Notes under the pieces: generated by a model
Databases searched by the model: none
Told to the model about the DNA's origin: nothing
Seen by the model: only the letters and a program-made list of their open reading frames with translations
Position numbers and translations under genes: made by a program
NCBI GenBank assembly: GCA_947492235.1
Contig: CANLLZ010000002.1
Location: forward strand, 620,001 to 684,000
Source: an uncultured Altererythrobacter sp.
GTDB taxonomy: Bacteria > Pseudomonadota > Alphaproteobacteria > Sphingomonadales > Sphingomonadaceae
Length of the DNA stretch: 64,000 bases
Direction: 5' to 3'
Shown here: positions 26,581-36,344 of the stretch, one piece after another
How the letters are laid out: the number at the start of each line of letters is the position of its first letter
How positions within the stretch are numbered: the first letter of the stretch is position 1

Positions 26581-27606
26581 ATGCCCGGAATTTTGCTTGA
26601 AACCATGCGCGGCCAGCGCACCGAGGAAACCCCGCTTTGGCTGATGCGTCAGGCCGGGCGGTATCTGTCGGAATATCGGGCTCTCAGGGCAGAGAAGGGC
26701 GGGTTTCTCGATCTCGTCTATGACAGCGATGCGGCGTGCGAGGTGACCTTGCAGCCGATCCGGCGGTTCGGGTTCGACGGGGCGATCCTGTTTTCCGACA
26801 TTCTGATCGTGCCCCATGCGCTGGGTCAGAAGCTGGAATTTCTGGCAGGGGAAGGTCCCAAGCTCTCGCCCACGCTGGTGGACCATGCGCTCAGCAGCCT
26901 GGAAGCGGTGCCAGAGCGCTTTGACGCGATTTACCGGACCGTGGCCAAGGTCAGCGCTGCTTTGGGCCCTGAGACGACCATGCTGGGCTTTGCAGGCAGT
27001 CCGTGGACTGTCGCAACCTACATGGTGGCGGGCGAGGGCAGCCGCGACCAGCATGCCACCCGCGAAATGGCCTATCGCGATCCGGCGGCGATGCAGGAAA
27101 TCGTCGATGCGATCATCGAAAGCTCGGTCGGATATCTGTCAGGCCAGATCAAGGCCGGGGCCGAAGCGGTGCAATTGTTCGATAGCTGGGCAGGGAGCCT
27201 TGCCCCCGACCAGTTCGAAAAATGGGTCATCGCGCCCAATGCGCGGATTGTCGAAGGCCTGAAAGCGCTGCATCCCGACACGCCGATCATCGGTTTCCCC
27301 AAGGGATCAGGTGAGAAGCTCGCCGACTACGCGCGCGAGACCGGCGTCGATGCGATTGGCCTCGATGAGACGGTGGATCCGGCCTGGGCCGATAAGGTCC
27401 TGCCCGCCGGTATGCCCGTGCAGGGCAATCTCGATCCGCTGATCCTGATGAGCACGCCCGAAGCGATCACAGCGCGGGCCGTGACCATTCTGGAAACGTT
27501 GCGCGAGCGGCCGCATGTCTTCAATCTGGGCCACGGCATCGGCCAGTTCACGCCAATCGACAATGTCGAGGCATTGGTGGCTGCTGTCCGGGGCTGGCGC
27601 GGATAG
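26581..27606 (+). CDS. hemE: Uroporphyrinogen decarboxylase
   Basis: Converts uroporphyrinogen III to coproporphyrinogen III in heme synthesis; 341 residues. Signatures: PLWLMRQAGRYLSEYR, ILFSDILIVPHALG (catalytic Asp), GFAGSPWTVATYMVAG and the C-terminal FNLGHGIGQFTP. No ribosome-binding site precedes the ATG; an AT-rich -10-like element ends only about 20 bp upstream, so the mRNA may be leaderless or nearly so. It is the origin-adjacent gene on the right side, followed by hemJ. Confidence 0.97.
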   Translation: MPGILLETMRGQRTEETPLWLMRQAGRYLSEYRALRAEKGGFLDLVYDSDAACEVTLQPIRRFGFDGAILFSDILIVPHALGQKLEFLAGEGPKLSPTLVDHALSSLEAVPERFDAIYRTVAKVSAALGPETTMLGFAGSPWTVATYMVAGEGSRDQHATREMAYRDPAAMQEIVDAIIESSVGYLSGQIKAGAEAVQLFDSWAGSLAPDQFEKWVIAPNARIVEGLKALHPDTPIIGFPKGSGEKLADYARETGVDAIGLDETVDPAWADKVLPAGMPVQGNLDPLILMSTPEAITARAVTILETLRERPHVFNLGHGIGQFTPIDNVEALVAAVRGWRG

Positions 27607-27669
27607 GGGTAGGGGCCCGGGACCCGATTACGGGGTGACGCGGGCGGCAAGAGCGCCTAAATCGCGGGC

Positions 27670-28113
27670 ATGGAAGAAATCCTCGCAACGCTGTATTACT
27701 GGCTGAAGGCCGGTCACATCATTTTCGTGATCTTCTGGATGGCGGGCCTGTTCATCCTGCCACGCCAGATGCTGTATATGCACGCCTCTGCTGCGGGGTC
27801 TGACGATGAAGCGCTGTGGGCACATCGCACCCAGACTCTGAAGCGGGTTATCCTGATCCCGAGTATCATCGTGGTTTGGGTTCTGGGCCTGCTGCTGATG
27901 TCCGCGATTGGCGCGCATACGCAGGGCTGGTTCCATGTCAAACTACTGTTGGTGCTGGCGCTGTCGGGCTATCACGGATTTATCAGTGCCAAGGCGAAAG
28001 CCATGGCGCGGGGAGAGCGCCCCCTGAGCGAGAAGGCCCTGCGTCTGTGGGGCGAGGTTCCGGCCATCATTACCGTGCTGGTGGTGGTGCTGGTGATCGT
28101 CAAACCGTTCTGA
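27670..28113 (+). CDS. hemJ: Protoporphyrinogen oxidase HemJ
   Basis: Inner-membrane enzyme that oxidises protoporphyrinogen IX; 147 residues, four hydrophobic helices. The first carries KAGHIIFVIFWMAGLFILPR, with the conserved His and the WMAGLFxLPR motif; another region reads WFHVKLLLVLALSGYHG with conserved His, Lys and His. Formerly UPF0093. It sits 63 bp after hemE and before rho, a common arrangement. It supplies a heme step two reactions beyond hemE. Confidence 0.88.
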   Translation: MEEILATLYYWLKAGHIIFVIFWMAGLFILPRQMLYMHASAAGSDDEALWAHRTQTLKRVILIPSIIVVWVLGLLLMSAIGAHTQGWFHVKLLLVLALSGYHGFISAKAKAMARGERPLSEKALRLWGEVPAIITVLVVVLVIVKPF

Positions 28114-28298
28114 CCAGGCATCAAAGCAAACAGCGCAATTCTGGCGATTGACGGCGGGAGCGTGCGCGCCTAATTCGAACTCCATCAACCGGCTGTCGGT
28201 CGCGAGGCGCATGTGCTGCCTCCCCACCGCTTCCCGCTTTCTCCAAGCCCAATGGAAGTGCCGGCCTTTCTACGAAATACCAAAATACGGAAATACCA

Positions 28299-29564
28299 AT
28301 GCATCTCAAAGACTTGAAACTGAAAGCGCCGGCCGATCTGGTCAAAATGGCGGAAGAACTGGACGTGGAAGGTGCATCGACCATGCGGCGCCAGGATCTG
28401 ATGTTCTGCATCCTGCGCGAACTGGCCGAAGACGAAGACTACAACGAAAAGATCATGGGCATCGGCACCATCGAAGTGCTGCAGGATGGCTTCGGCTTCC
28501 TGCGCAGCCCCGAGGCAAGCTATCTTGCCGGTCCGGACGATATCTACGTGTCGCCCAACCAGGTCCGCAAATCGGGCCTGCGCACCGGTGACACCGTCGA
28601 AGGCGAAATTCGCGCGCCCAAGGAAGGCGAGCGCTATTTCGCCCTGACCAAACTCACCAGCGTCAATTACGAAGATCCCGACGCGGTCCGGATGCGGACC
28701 AATTTCGACAATCTCACGCCGCTTTACCCGGAAGAGAAGCTGTCGCTCGACACGCTGGACCCTACTGTGGTCGACAAATCCGCCCGTGTGATCGACATCA
28801 TTTCGCCGCAGGGCAAAGGCCAGCGCGCCTTGATCGTTGCGCCGCCCCGTACCGGTAAAACCGTTCTGTTGCAGAACATCGCCAAGGCGATCACCGACAA
28901 TCACCCCGAAGTGTTCCTGCTGGTCCTGTTGGTCGACGAACGCCCGGAAGAAGTCACCGACATGCAGCGCAGCGTGAAGGGTGAGGTGATTTCCTCGACC
29001 TTCGACGAACCCGCAACGCGCCACGTGCAGGTGGCCGAAATGGTCATCGAGAAAGCGAAACGTCTGGTCGAGCACAAGCGCGACGTCGTGATCCTGCTAG
29101 ATTCGATCACCCGCCTGGGCCGAGCCTACAACACCGTCGTCCCCAGCTCCGGTAAGGTGCTGACCGGCGGTGTCGATGCCAATGCATTGCAGCGCCCCAA
29201 GCGGTTCTTCGGTGCAGCGCGGAACATCGAGGAAGGCGGTTCGCTGTCGATCATCGCCACCGCGCTGATCGATACCGGCAGCCGGATGGACGAGGTGATC
29301 TTCGAAGAGTTCAAAGGCACCGGTAACAGCGAAATCGTGCTTGACCGCAAGGTCGCCGACAAGCGTATCTTCCCGGCGCTCGATGTCGGCAAGTCCGGCA
29401 CGCGCAAGGAAGAGCTGCTGGTCGAGAAGGACAAGCTTTCGAAGATGTGGGTCCTGCGCCGTATCCTGATGCAGATGGGCACCATCGATGCGATGGAATT
29501 CCTCCTCGACAAGATGAAGGATTCCAAGACCAACGAAGATTTCTTCGATACGATGAACCAGTAA
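28299..29564 (+). CDS. rho: Transcription termination factor Rho
   Basis: Hexameric RNA helicase that ends transcription. The 421-residue protein starts with the Rho_N helical region ([20 protein letters not shown]), then an RNA-binding cold-shock-like domain ([21 protein letters not shown]), then a RecA-like domain with Walker A (residues about 181-190, [12 protein letters not shown]), Walker B ([17 protein letters not shown]), and the Q and R loops ([13 protein letters not shown]). The 185-bp leader (28114-28298) lacks a clear ribosome-binding site. Rho commonly controls its own leader, which could be true here. Confidence 0.97.
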   Translation: MHLKDLKLKAPADLVKMAEELDVEGASTMRRQDLMFCILRELAEDEDYNEKIMGIGTIEVLQDGFGFLRSPEASYLAGPDDIYVSPNQVRKSGLRTGDTVEGEIRAPKEGERYFALTKLTSVNYEDPDAVRMRTNFDNLTPLYPEEKLSLDTLDPTVVDKSARVIDIISPQGKGQRALIVAPPRTGKTVLLQNIAKAITDNHPEVFLLVLLVDERPEEVTDMQRSVKGEVISSTFDEPATRHVQVAEMVIEKAKRLVEHKRDVVILLDSITRLGRAYNTVVPSSGKVLTGGVDANALQRPKRFFGAARNIEEGGSLSIIATALIDTGSRMDEVIFEEFKGTGNSEIVLDRKVADKRIFPALDVGKSGTRKEELLVEKDKLSKMWVLRRILMQMGTIDAMEFLLDKMKDSKTNEDFFDTMNQ

Positions 29565-29565
29565 A

Positions 29566-29587
29566 CCGGGAGCAATTCTCCCGGGTT
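29566..29587 (+). terminator. Possible terminator after rho
   Basis: Stem CCGGGAG (29566-29572) with CTCCCGG (29578-29584), loop CAATT, starting 1 bp after the rho stop. Only a short T-containing tail follows, so it may be weak or allow read-through to the BLUF gene. Confidence 0.45.
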
Positions 29588-29638
29588 CGGGACTTGTGAC
29601 GAGCGCAGAGAAAGCGTCAGGGAAAGACGGATAGGATC

Positions 29639-30037
29639 ATGGAAAGACTGATCTATCGCAGCAGAGCGGGCGAAAGTGTCGGGGCGCGTGATGTGTTCGA
29701 CATTGTCGAAACCTCTGCCCGGCGGAATTCGGCGCGCGAAATCACCGGTTTTCTGCTGTATGACGAAGACCGCTTCCTGCAGTTGATCGAGGGGCCAGCC
29801 GGCAAGATCGAGAAACTGATCGAAGACCTCAATCGCGACCCGCGCCATCACTCAATCGAAATACTCGCTCGTGAAGCCGCGCGAGAACGGCTTTTCTCGG
29901 ACTGGGAAATGAAGCGCCTGATTACGTTCGCCGGCGTTCCCGCAATGGAAGCCATCCGCAACAATCTCGCGGGCCAGCCGGAAGCGGATGCGATTATGCA
30001 GATCGTGACGGAATTTCTCGAAGGGCCGGCAAGCTAA
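29639..30037 (+). CDS. Short BLUF-domain blue-light photoreceptor
   Basis: A 132-residue stand-alone BLUF protein that would bind FAD and sense blue light. The photoactive residues are intact: Tyr6 (RLIYRS), Asn30 (ARRNSAREITG), Gln48 (DRFLQLIEG), and the Trp89-x-Met91 pair (SDWEMK). The remaining C-terminal helices (about residues 95-132) are typical of BlrB/Slr1694-type short BLUFs, which signal through a partner. No output domain is present. It lies 75 bp after rho on the same strand; an inverted repeat follows its stop. Confidence 0.92.
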   Translation: MERLIYRSRAGESVGARDVFDIVETSARRNSAREITGFLLYDEDRFLQLIEGPAGKIEKLIEDLNRDPRHHSIEILAREAARERLFSDWEMKRLITFAGVPAMEAIRNNLAGQPEADAIMQIVTEFLEGPAS

Positions 30038-30060
30038 GCAAAAGGCCTTACGCCTTTTGC
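30038..30060. terminator. Hairpin between the BLUF gene and the convergent NTF2-like gene
   Basis: Perfect inverted repeat GCAAAAGGC (30038-30046) and GCCTTTTGC (30052-30060) around the loop CTTAC. It begins right after the BLUF stop and covers the last codons of the minus-strand gene. It may act as a terminator on both strands. Confidence 0.55.
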
Positions 30061-30446
30061 CGCTCAAGCTGCGCGGCCATCGATTCCCATACCTTGTTGA
30101 CGGCTTTGAGTGGCCGCACCATCACCTTGAAATCGATGATCTTTCCATCCTCGTCGAAGCGGATGAGGTCGATCCCGTTCACATGCACTCCGTCCATGCT
30201 GCAGGTGAATTCCAGCATCACGTTCTGCCCGTCGACCAGTTCGCGTTCATAGCGGAAGTCCTGGCTGCCCAGCGTCTGGGCGGCGGCCGAGAGGTATGCG
30301 ACGACAAGATCGCGCCCGGCTTGCGGGGTGTGAACGACCGGCGAATGGAACACGGCGTCTTTGTGGACCAGCCTGGCCAGTCGTTCGGGATTGGGCGCGG
30401 TGGCGAGTTGGTGCCATTCGGCGAGGGCTTGCTGTGTCGTGGTCAT
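30048..30446 (-). CDS. NTF2/SnoaL-like domain protein
   Basis: A 132-residue cone-shaped alpha+beta barrel protein. Typical features are an N-terminal helix (TTTQQALAEWHQLA), LARLVHKDAVFHSPV and the strand series FRYERELVDGQNVMLEFTC, then GIDLIRFDEDGKIIDFKVMVRP. The family includes isomerases, hydrolases and binding proteins, so function is open. Its ATG overlaps the stop of the upstream glutamate-synthase-like gene (ATGA). Confidence 0.82.
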   Translation of the reverse strand: MTTTQQALAEWHQLATAPNPERLARLVHKDAVFHSPVVHTPQAGRDLVVAYLSAAAQTLGSQDFRYERELVDGQNVMLEFTCSMDGVHVNGIDLIRFDEDGKIIDFKVMVRPLKAVNKVWESMAAQLERQKA

Positions 30447-32029
30447 GCGGCTCTCCTGAAACTGTCGGCCCGCGCGGCATGCCAGTGATGCGCAAGCTTG
30501 GTGCTGTCCGGGTCCTGTGCAAGCGAATCCGGCTCAACGAAGGCGTAAATCCGGTCGATAGCATCGGAGCGTGCGCCGTTGACCCTCTCGCGCATGTCGC
30601 GCGGTTCGATGGCCCATGGATTATCGAGCCCCATCGCGACGGTAATTTCGCGCAGAGAATGCAGCGTCTGGCGTTGGAAACGGGCAACGCGGGGGGCCTT
30701 GTCCTCGACAACCAGTCCTTCCTGTCGCCACGCGATCTGGGTTGCGACGCCCGTCGGGCAGTGGCCGGTATGGCATTGCATCGATTGAATGCATCCCAGT
30801 GAGAACATGAAAGGTCGCGCGGCGTTGCACCAGTCAGCGCCAATCGCGAAGGCTTTGGCCATTTGCGCCCCGGAGTGAATCTTGCCAGAAGCGGCGATCT
30901 TGACCCGCTCCTTGAAGCCTGTGCCGACCAGCATGTTGCGCACCCAGATCTGCCCTTCGCGCAGCGGCATGCCGACACTGTTGGACAGCTCCAGAGGGGC
31001 TGCGCCCGTACCGCCTTCGGCTCCGTCCACCGTAATGAAATCGGGGTGAAGCCCTGTTTCCAGCATCGCCTTGCCCACCGCCATCAATTCATGCGGTTGG
31101 CCGACGCACAGCTTGATGCCCACCGGCTTGCCGCCCGACAATTCGCGCAGTTTCGTGAGCCATTCGAGCATTTCGATGGGGGTCGAGAATGCCGAATGGG
31201 CGGCGGGAGAGGTAACGGTTTCGCCGACAGGAACACCGCGCGCTTCGGCGATTTCCTCGGTGACTTTCTCGCCGGGCAGCACACCGCCATGTCCAGGTTT
31301 TGCGCCTTGGCTGAGTTTGACTTCGATCATCTTCACCTGATCGGAGGCGGAATTGTCGATGAACTGGGCGGGGTCGAAGGTGCCATCCTTGGCCCGGCAT
31401 CCGAAATAGCCGCTGCCCAGCTCCCAGATGAGATCGCCGCCGGGTGCGCGATGATATTTGCTGATGCTGCCTTCGCCGGTGTTGTGGGCGAAATTGCCCA
31501 TGGCTGCCCCTGCGTTGAGCGCCTCGATTGCGCGGGCCGACAGCGATCCGAAACTCATCGCGGAGATGTTGAGCAGGGCGGAGGAGTAGGGTTTGGCGCA
31601 GGTATCCGTGCCGATGTCGAGCCGCCATTCATCAGGCGCGCTGGCATCCGGAGCGATGGAATGGCTCATCCATTCATATTCGTCCGAGTAAACATCCAGC
31701 TCGGTGCCCATCGGGTGGGCGTCGAGGTCGCCCTTGGCGCGGGCATAGATCAGGGCGCGGGCCTGATGGCTGAAGGGGCGGCCTTCCAGATCGCCTTCGA
31801 CCAGATAGGATTGCGCGAAGGGGCGCAAATCTTCCATGATCCAGCGGATGCGGGCGGCGAGCGGGTAATTGCGCCTAAGTGTATGATCCGCTTGGAAGAA
31901 ATCCCACACGGCAAGCAGTGCGAGCGGGGCGGCGACGATCAGGCCCCATGGCCAAAGCCAGAGAGCCAATCCGCACAGCGCCAGCAGGGTCAGCGGAGTG
32001 ACATATCGCCACGGGATCATCTCGGACAT
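30443..32029 (-). CDS. FMN-binding glutamate synthase-like protein (GltB2 type)
   Basis: A 528-residue protein with two N-terminal hydrophobic segments (residues about 10-45), then the glutamate synthase central FMN domain. Recognisable parts are ALLNISAMSFGSLS, GGDLIWELGSGYFGCR, LSQGAKPGHGGVLPGEKV, FITVDGAEGGTGAAP and a Cys cluster (SLGCIQSMQCHTGHCPTGV) for the 3Fe-4S centre. The glutaminase domain is absent. Membrane-attached homologues are common, and their substrate is unclear. It starts 8 bp after the stop of the dienelactone hydrolase gene, so the two are likely one transcript. Confidence 0.88.
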   Translation of the reverse strand: MSEMIPWRYVTPLTLLALCGLALWLWPWGLIVAAPLALLAVWDFFQADHTLRRNYPLAARIRWIMEDLRPFAQSYLVEGDLEGRPFSHQARALIYARAKGDLDAHPMGTELDVYSDEYEWMSHSIAPDASAPDEWRLDIGTDTCAKPYSSALLNISAMSFGSLSARAIEALNAGAAMGNFAHNTGEGSISKYHRAPGGDLIWELGSGYFGCRAKDGTFDPAQFIDNSASDQVKMIEVKLSQGAKPGHGGVLPGEKVTEEIAEARGVPVGETVTSPAAHSAFSTPIEMLEWLTKLRELSGGKPVGIKLCVGQPHELMAVGKAMLETGLHPDFITVDGAEGGTGAAPLELSNSVGMPLREGQIWVRNMLVGTGFKERVKIAASGKIHSGAQMAKAFAIGADWCNAARPFMFSLGCIQSMQCHTGHCPTGVATQIAWRQEGLVVEDKAPRVARFQRQTLHSLREITVAMGLDNPWAIEPRDMRERVNGARSDAIDRIYAFVEPDSLAQDPDSTKLAHHWHAARADSFRRAA

Positions 32030-32037
32030 GCGCTGCC

Positions 32038-32736
32038 TCAGCCGAGATGCTGCGCGAAGAACGCATCGGTGCGTTCGTCGGCGAGGGTTGCCCCGGCATC
32101 GTCGCGGCGATCACCGAACTGGGTGGCAAAGCCGTGGTCGAGACCGGGATAATCGTGGAGCGTCACCTTGGGGTGATCGTCCAGCCCCTCATGCATCGCC
32201 TTCTGTGCGGCCTTGTCGACAAAGCCGTCTTCCTCAGGGACGTGGAGCATTAGCGGGTTCGCAATGGCTTTCGCTTCGCCCAGCATGTCCGGCACGCCCA
32301 CCGCGTAATAGCCTACACTGGCATCGCTGTCGGTCCGCGCTGCGGTCATATAGGCCAGCTTCCCGCCAAGACAGTAACCGACCGCGCCGACTTTCTTGCC
32401 GCCGGTTTCGGCGCGCGCCCACCGGATCGCCGCTTCGATATCGCGCACGCCCTCGTCGGGATCGAACTGGCCCATCAGGTCGAGAGCACGCTTGAATTCT
32501 GGCTCGACATCGGGATCGAGCTCGATGCCGCGCTCCAATTGCCAGAACAGGTCTGGCGCGACTGCGAGATAGCCTTGCTCCGCCAGCAGATCGCATTTGC
32601 GGCGGATCCCGGCATTCACTCCGAAAATCTCCTGGATTACGATGATCGCCGCTTTGGGGTCACCGGCCGGCCGCGCGACATAGGCAGAGAATTCGTCACC
32701 TCCGGACAGGGTCGGAATGGAAACGGTGCTGGTCAT
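32038..32736 (-). CDS. Dienelactone hydrolase family protein
   Basis: A 232-residue alpha/beta hydrolase. The nucleophile is Cys in VGYCLGG, the acid Asp in PEEDGFVD and the His in LDHGFATQFG; the conserved Glu in IQEIFGVN is present. The family hydrolyses dienelactone in aromatic degradation and other small esters or lactones; no catabolic cluster is adjacent. AAGGAG lies 8 bp before the ATG at 32736; an overlapping GTG at 32739 is an alternative. Confidence 0.9.
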   Translation of the reverse strand: MTSTVSIPTLSGGDEFSAYVARPAGDPKAAIIVIQEIFGVNAGIRRKCDLLAEQGYLAVAPDLFWQLERGIELDPDVEPEFKRALDLMGQFDPDEGVRDIEAAIRWARAETGGKKVGAVGYCLGGKLAYMTAARTDSDASVGYYAVGVPDMLGEAKAIANPLMLHVPEEDGFVDKAAQKAMHEGLDDHPKVTLHDYPGLDHGFATQFGDRRDDAGATLADERTDAFFAQHLG

Positions 32737-32847
32737 CACGGAAACTCCTTGATCGGTGGGTCAGGGCATATGGGGCGGGTATCGCTTGCTAAAGCGTTCC
32801 CGCCAACCCAATAAACGGGTCACAGAAATACAAACGGAGGAAACGCC

Positions 32848-33114
32848 ATGAAGGTCCACGTGGAAATCGACTGCACGCCAGAGGAAGCGCGCGCCTTTCT
32901 GGGGCTCCCCGATGTGAGCAAGGCCAACGCCGTCTATGTCGACACGGTGACCAAGGCGATGAAGGGCGTGACCAGTCCGGATCAGCTGCAGGACATTGCC
33001 AAGTCGATTGCTCCGATGGGCCAGATGGGTCTGAAAATGTTCCAGAATTTCGTCGAAGGCAGCATGGCGGCCGGCGGCGCTTTGAAGCCGAAACCAAAAG
33101 GCAAAACAGACTGA
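32848..33114 (+). CDS. DUF6489 family protein
   Basis: An 88-residue cytoplasmic protein. The N-terminal half (MKVHVEIDCTPEEARAFLGL) is a beta-alpha unit, and the C-terminal half has SIAPMGQMGLKMFQNFVEG followed by a Lys-rich tail (KPKPKGKTD). This matches the DUF6489 pattern seen in sphingomonads. A GGAGG element precedes the ATG. It is 33 bp upstream of mnmE, so probably in the same transcript. Function unknown. Confidence 0.8.
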   Translation: MKVHVEIDCTPEEARAFLGLPDVSKANAVYVDTVTKAMKGVTSPDQLQDIAKSIAPMGQMGLKMFQNFVEGSMAAGGALKPKPKGKTD

Positions 33115-33147
33115 TCGCGCGCCTGTCGGCCCATTATTGCGAGAGCC

Positions 33148-34416
33148 ATGGATACGATCTTTGCCCTGTCGAGTGGCTCTCCGCCCGCCGCCATCGGGGT
33201 TATCCGCATTTCGGGGCCTAACGCGGCTGACGCGCTGAAGGCCCTCGCGGGCAGAGTGCCAGAGCCGCGCCGACCCAGCCTGGCGAAGCTGCGGGATGCA
33301 GAAGGTGGCCTGCTCGATGAGGCCTTGCTTCTGTGGTTTCCCGGCCCGGCGACCGCCACCGGCGAGGATTGCGCCGAGCTCCATTGTCACGCAGGTCGCG
33401 CGGTCGTCGCGGCGCTGCTGGAGCGATTGGCCGGGCTGACTGGTTTGCGGGCTGCGGAAGCGGGAGAGTTTACCCAGCGCGCCTTTGCCAATGGCCGCCT
33501 CGATTTGGCGCAGGCCGAGGGTCTGGCGGATTTGCTCTCGGCAGAGACCGAGCTTCAGCGCGCGGTGGCGATGGATGCGGCGGGCGGCGGGCAGTCGCAG
33601 CTGTTCGCGGACTGGCGGTCACGTTTGCTGGTGCTGTCCGCGCATGTGGAGAGTGCGCTCGATTTCTCGGACGAGGATGATGTGGGGGAGTTGCCCGCTT
33701 CCTTTGCCGATGGCTGGGCTACGCTTGAGGAAGAGATTTCGGCTCTGTTGGGCCGCCCGCAGGTGGAGCGGTTGCAGGACGGGATCCGGGTCGTTCTGGC
33801 TGGCCCTCCGAATGCCGGGAAGTCCACGCTCTTCAATGCAATCCTGCGCACCGATGCTGCAATCGTCTCGCCCATTGCCGGTACGACGCGCGACGCAATC
33901 GAGCGGCCGGTTGCTATCGATAGCATTCCTTTTGTTTTGGTCGATACGGCGGGTCTTCGAACGGATACGCCGGACAGCATCGAGGCCATCGGCATTGCGC
34001 GGGCAGAGGCGGAAGTGCAGCGGGCTGACATTATCCTCTGGCTCGGTCCGGAGGGCGAGGGCCCAGAAGGAGCGTGGGAGATTGCCACACGGTGTGACGA
34101 GGGCGGTAGTGGTAAGTCCTATGCACGTCACACGGTGTCGGGACTAACGGGGGAGGGCATTACTGCATTGCTGGCCGATCTTGGCGAAACAGCCCGCACC
34201 ATGCTGCCCAAACCGGGGGAACATGCCGTCAACCAGCGGCAATCCGAATTGTTGGCCGAGGCACAGCGGGCTTTGTCTGAAGGCTTCGCGCACGATCTCC
34301 TCGTGACTGCAGAAAACTTGCGGACAGCCCGCTTCGCCTTCGATCGCATTCTCGGGACCGTCGCTACCGAGGACATGCTCGACACACTTTTCGGGCGGTT
34401 TTGCATCGGGAAGTGA
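33148..34416 (+). CDS. mnmE: tRNA modification GTPase MnmE
   Basis: With MnmG it forms the carboxymethylaminomethyl group on U34 of tRNAs. The 422-residue protein has an N-terminal tetrahydrofolate-binding domain (TIFALSSGSPPAAIGVIRISG), a helical domain (GRLDLAQAEGLADLL), and an inserted G domain with G1 GPPNAGKST (residues 219-227), G2 AGTTRD and G3 DTAGLR. The C-terminal FCIGK holds the catalytic Cys. A parS-type site lies 2 bp after the stop. The order mnmE-mnmG-rsmG-parA-parB is the classic origin-proximal cluster. Confidence 0.97.
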   Translation: MDTIFALSSGSPPAAIGVIRISGPNAADALKALAGRVPEPRRPSLAKLRDAEGGLLDEALLLWFPGPATATGEDCAELHCHAGRAVVAALLERLAGLTGLRAAEAGEFTQRAFANGRLDLAQAEGLADLLSAETELQRAVAMDAAGGGQSQLFADWRSRLLVLSAHVESALDFSDEDDVGELPASFADGWATLEEEISALLGRPQVERLQDGIRVVLAGPPNAGKSTLFNAILRTDAAIVSPIAGTTRDAIERPVAIDSIPFVLVDTAGLRTDTPDSIEAIGIARAEAEVQRADIILWLGPEGEGPEGAWEIATRCDEGGSGKSYARHTVSGLTGEGITALLADLGETARTMLPKPGEHAVNQRQSELLAEAQRALSEGFAHDLLVTAENLRTARFAFDRILGTVATEDMLDTLFGRFCIGK

Positions 34417-34418
34417 GA

Positions 34419-34434
34419 TGTTCCACGTGAAACA
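34419..34434. other. parS centromere site 1
   Basis: 16 bp TGTTCCACGTGAAACA, one mismatch from the consensus TGTTTCACGTGAAACA that ParB binds. It lies in the 68-bp mnmE-mnmG gap, 2 bp after the mnmE stop and about 7.9 kb from the predicted origin. Confidence 0.88.
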
Positions 34435-34484
34435 TCCCGGAAATCCCGGTGGGCCACGGCGGAGTTCGGCGTTATAGGGGCGCT

Positions 34485-36344
34485 ATGAGCGCTCAGTTCG
34501 ATGTTCTGGTGGTTGGTGGCGGGCACGCGGGTGTCGAGGCGGCATGCGCGGCTGCGCGCATGGGTGTGCGCACGGCTCTGGTCACGTTCGACGGTGCCAC
34601 GGTCGGCGCGATGAGCTGCAATCCGGCAATTGGCGGATTGGGCAAGGGGCATCTGGTCCGCGAGGTCGATGCCTTTGATGGAGTGATTGGCCGTGCGGCT
34701 GACGCTGCGGCGATTCACTACCGGATGCTCAATCGGTCGAAAGGCAGCGCCGTGTGGGGGCCGCGCATTCAGGCGGACCGCAAGCTTTTCAGGGCTGCGG
34801 TGCAGGAGATTGTCGAGGGACAGGCCGAGCTTTCGGTCATCGAGGGCGAGGTGGCGGCGTTGCAGCTATCCGGCGGGGAGGCACGCGGCGTAGTTCTGGC
34901 TGACGGGTCGGCCGTGGACGCGCAGGCGGTGGTCCTGTGCACCGGGACTTTTCTCGGCGGCAAGCTGTTCCGGGGCGAGGAGATCCTGACTGGCGGGCGT
35001 GTCGGAGAGGATTCGGCGACGCTCCTGGCCGAGCAGGTGCGCGGCTTCGGTTTGCCGATGGCGCGGCTCAAGACAGGGACTCCGCCGCGGCTTGATGGCC
35101 GGACGATTGATTGGGCTTCGCTGCCGGAGCAGCCGTCTGACGGGGAGGGGTGGACCATGTCCGACCTCACGCAGGCGCGCACAAACCCGGAAGTGTTCTG
35201 CGCGATCACACGCACCAACGAGCGCAGCCACGATGTCATTCGGGCCAATCTGGACCGCTCGCCGCTGTTTTCCGGAGCGATCGATGCACAGGGCCCGCGC
35301 TATTGCCCGTCGATCGAAGACAAGATCCACCGCTTCGGCGACCGAGACGGGCATCAGGTTTTTCTGGAGCCCGAGGGTCTCGATTCGCCCACGGTCTATC
35401 CCAACGGGATCAGCACCTCCCTGCCGGTTGATGTCCAGCTTGCCATGCTGCGCAGCATGGATGGTCTCGGTGCGGTGGAGATGGCAGTGCCGGGCTATGC
35501 CGTCGAATACGACTATATCGATCCGCGAGCGCTCACCCGTGGGTTGATGGTGGGCGAGGTACCGGGGCTCTATTGCGCCGGCCAGATCAACGGCACCACG
35601 GGCTATGAGGAGGCGGCTGCACAGGGCCTGGTGGCGGGCCTTTCGGCGGCGGCCACAATATTGGAGAAACCGGGTCCCGCGCTGGACCGCGCCAACAGTT
35701 ATATCGCAGTGATGATCGACGATCTGACCCTGCACGGGGTGAGTGAGCCGTATCGCATGCTGACCTCGCGGGCCGAGTATCGTCTGCGGCTGAGGGCCAA
35801 CAACGCTGCTACGCGCCTGACCCCGATCGCGTTGGAGATCGGGTGTCTGGGTGAAGAGCGCATGCGCTGGTTCGAGAAGCGCGAAATCGAGCGCTCTGCA
35901 ATCGAGGGCCAGTTGGACGCCACTCTTTCGTCGAGGGCTATTATCGACGCCGGAGCGGAAATCCGTGATGATGGTGCAAAGCGCCCCGCACGCGAATGGT
36001 TGCGTTTCCCTGTAGTCGACTTCGCACACGTTGCCTCGGCTTTGGACCTTGGGGGCGGTATCGACAATGCGCTCGCATCGGAATTGGCCGAGGATGCCGC
36101 CTATGCCCCGTATCTGGAACGGCAGGATGCGGAGCTGCGCGACCTGAGGGCGAGCGAGAATGTGCCGCTGGCGGCGGATTTCCCTTATCGCGATGTGGCG
36201 GGTCTCTCCAACGAGATGGTCGAAAAGCTCACCGCGGCAAGGCCGGACACATTGGCGGCGGCGGGCCGTGTTCGCGGTGTGACCCCCGCAGCGCTTGCGG
36301 TGCTGATGGTGCACGCAAAGCGTCTCGCAAAGGTCGCCGCGTGA
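34485..36344 (+). CDS. mnmG: tRNA uridine 5-carboxymethylaminomethyl modification enzyme MnmG
   Basis: FAD- and NADH-dependent partner of MnmE; 619 residues, normal length. The N-terminus has the dinucleotide fold [22 protein letters not shown], then [20 protein letters not shown] and [18 protein letters not shown] contacts include [21 protein letters not shown]. The C-terminal helical domain ([21 protein letters not shown]) binds MnmE. The ATG at 34485 ([10 protein letters not shown]) is chosen by alignment. The stop overlaps the rsmG GTG (GTGA). Confidence 0.97.
   Translation: MSAQFDVLVVGGGHAGVEAACAAARMGVRTALVTFDGATVGAMSCNPAIGGLGKGHLVREVDAFDGVIGRAADAAAIHYRMLNRSKGSAVWGPRIQADRKLFRAAVQEIVEGQAELSVIEGEVAALQLSGGEARGVVLADGSAVDAQAVVLCTGTFLGGKLFRGEEILTGGRVGEDSATLLAEQVRGFGLPMARLKTGTPPRLDGRTIDWASLPEQPSDGEGWTMSDLTQARTNPEVFCAITRTNERSHDVIRANLDRSPLFSGAIDAQGPRYCPSIEDKIHRFGDRDGHQVFLEPEGLDSPTVYPNGISTSLPVDVQLAMLRSMDGLGAVEMAVPGYAVEYDYIDPRALTRGLMVGEVPGLYCAGQINGTTGYEEAAAQGLVAGLSAAATILEKPGPALDRANSYIAVMIDDLTLHGVSEPYRMLTSRAEYRLRLRANNAATRLTPIALEIGCLGEERMRWFEKREIERSAIEGQLDATLSSRAIIDAGAEIRDDGAKRPAREWLRFPVVDFAHVASALDLGGGIDNALASELAEDAAYAPYLERQDAELRDLRASENVPLAADFPYRDVAGLSNEMVEKLTAARPDTLAAAGRVRGVTPAALAVLMVHAKRLAKVAA

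Noticed and set aside
32853-32868. Possible fourth parS around a CCACGTGG core
   Set aside because: It shares only the central CACGTG with consensus and has about six mismatches of 16; it lies in the DUF6489 coding start and is likely chance.
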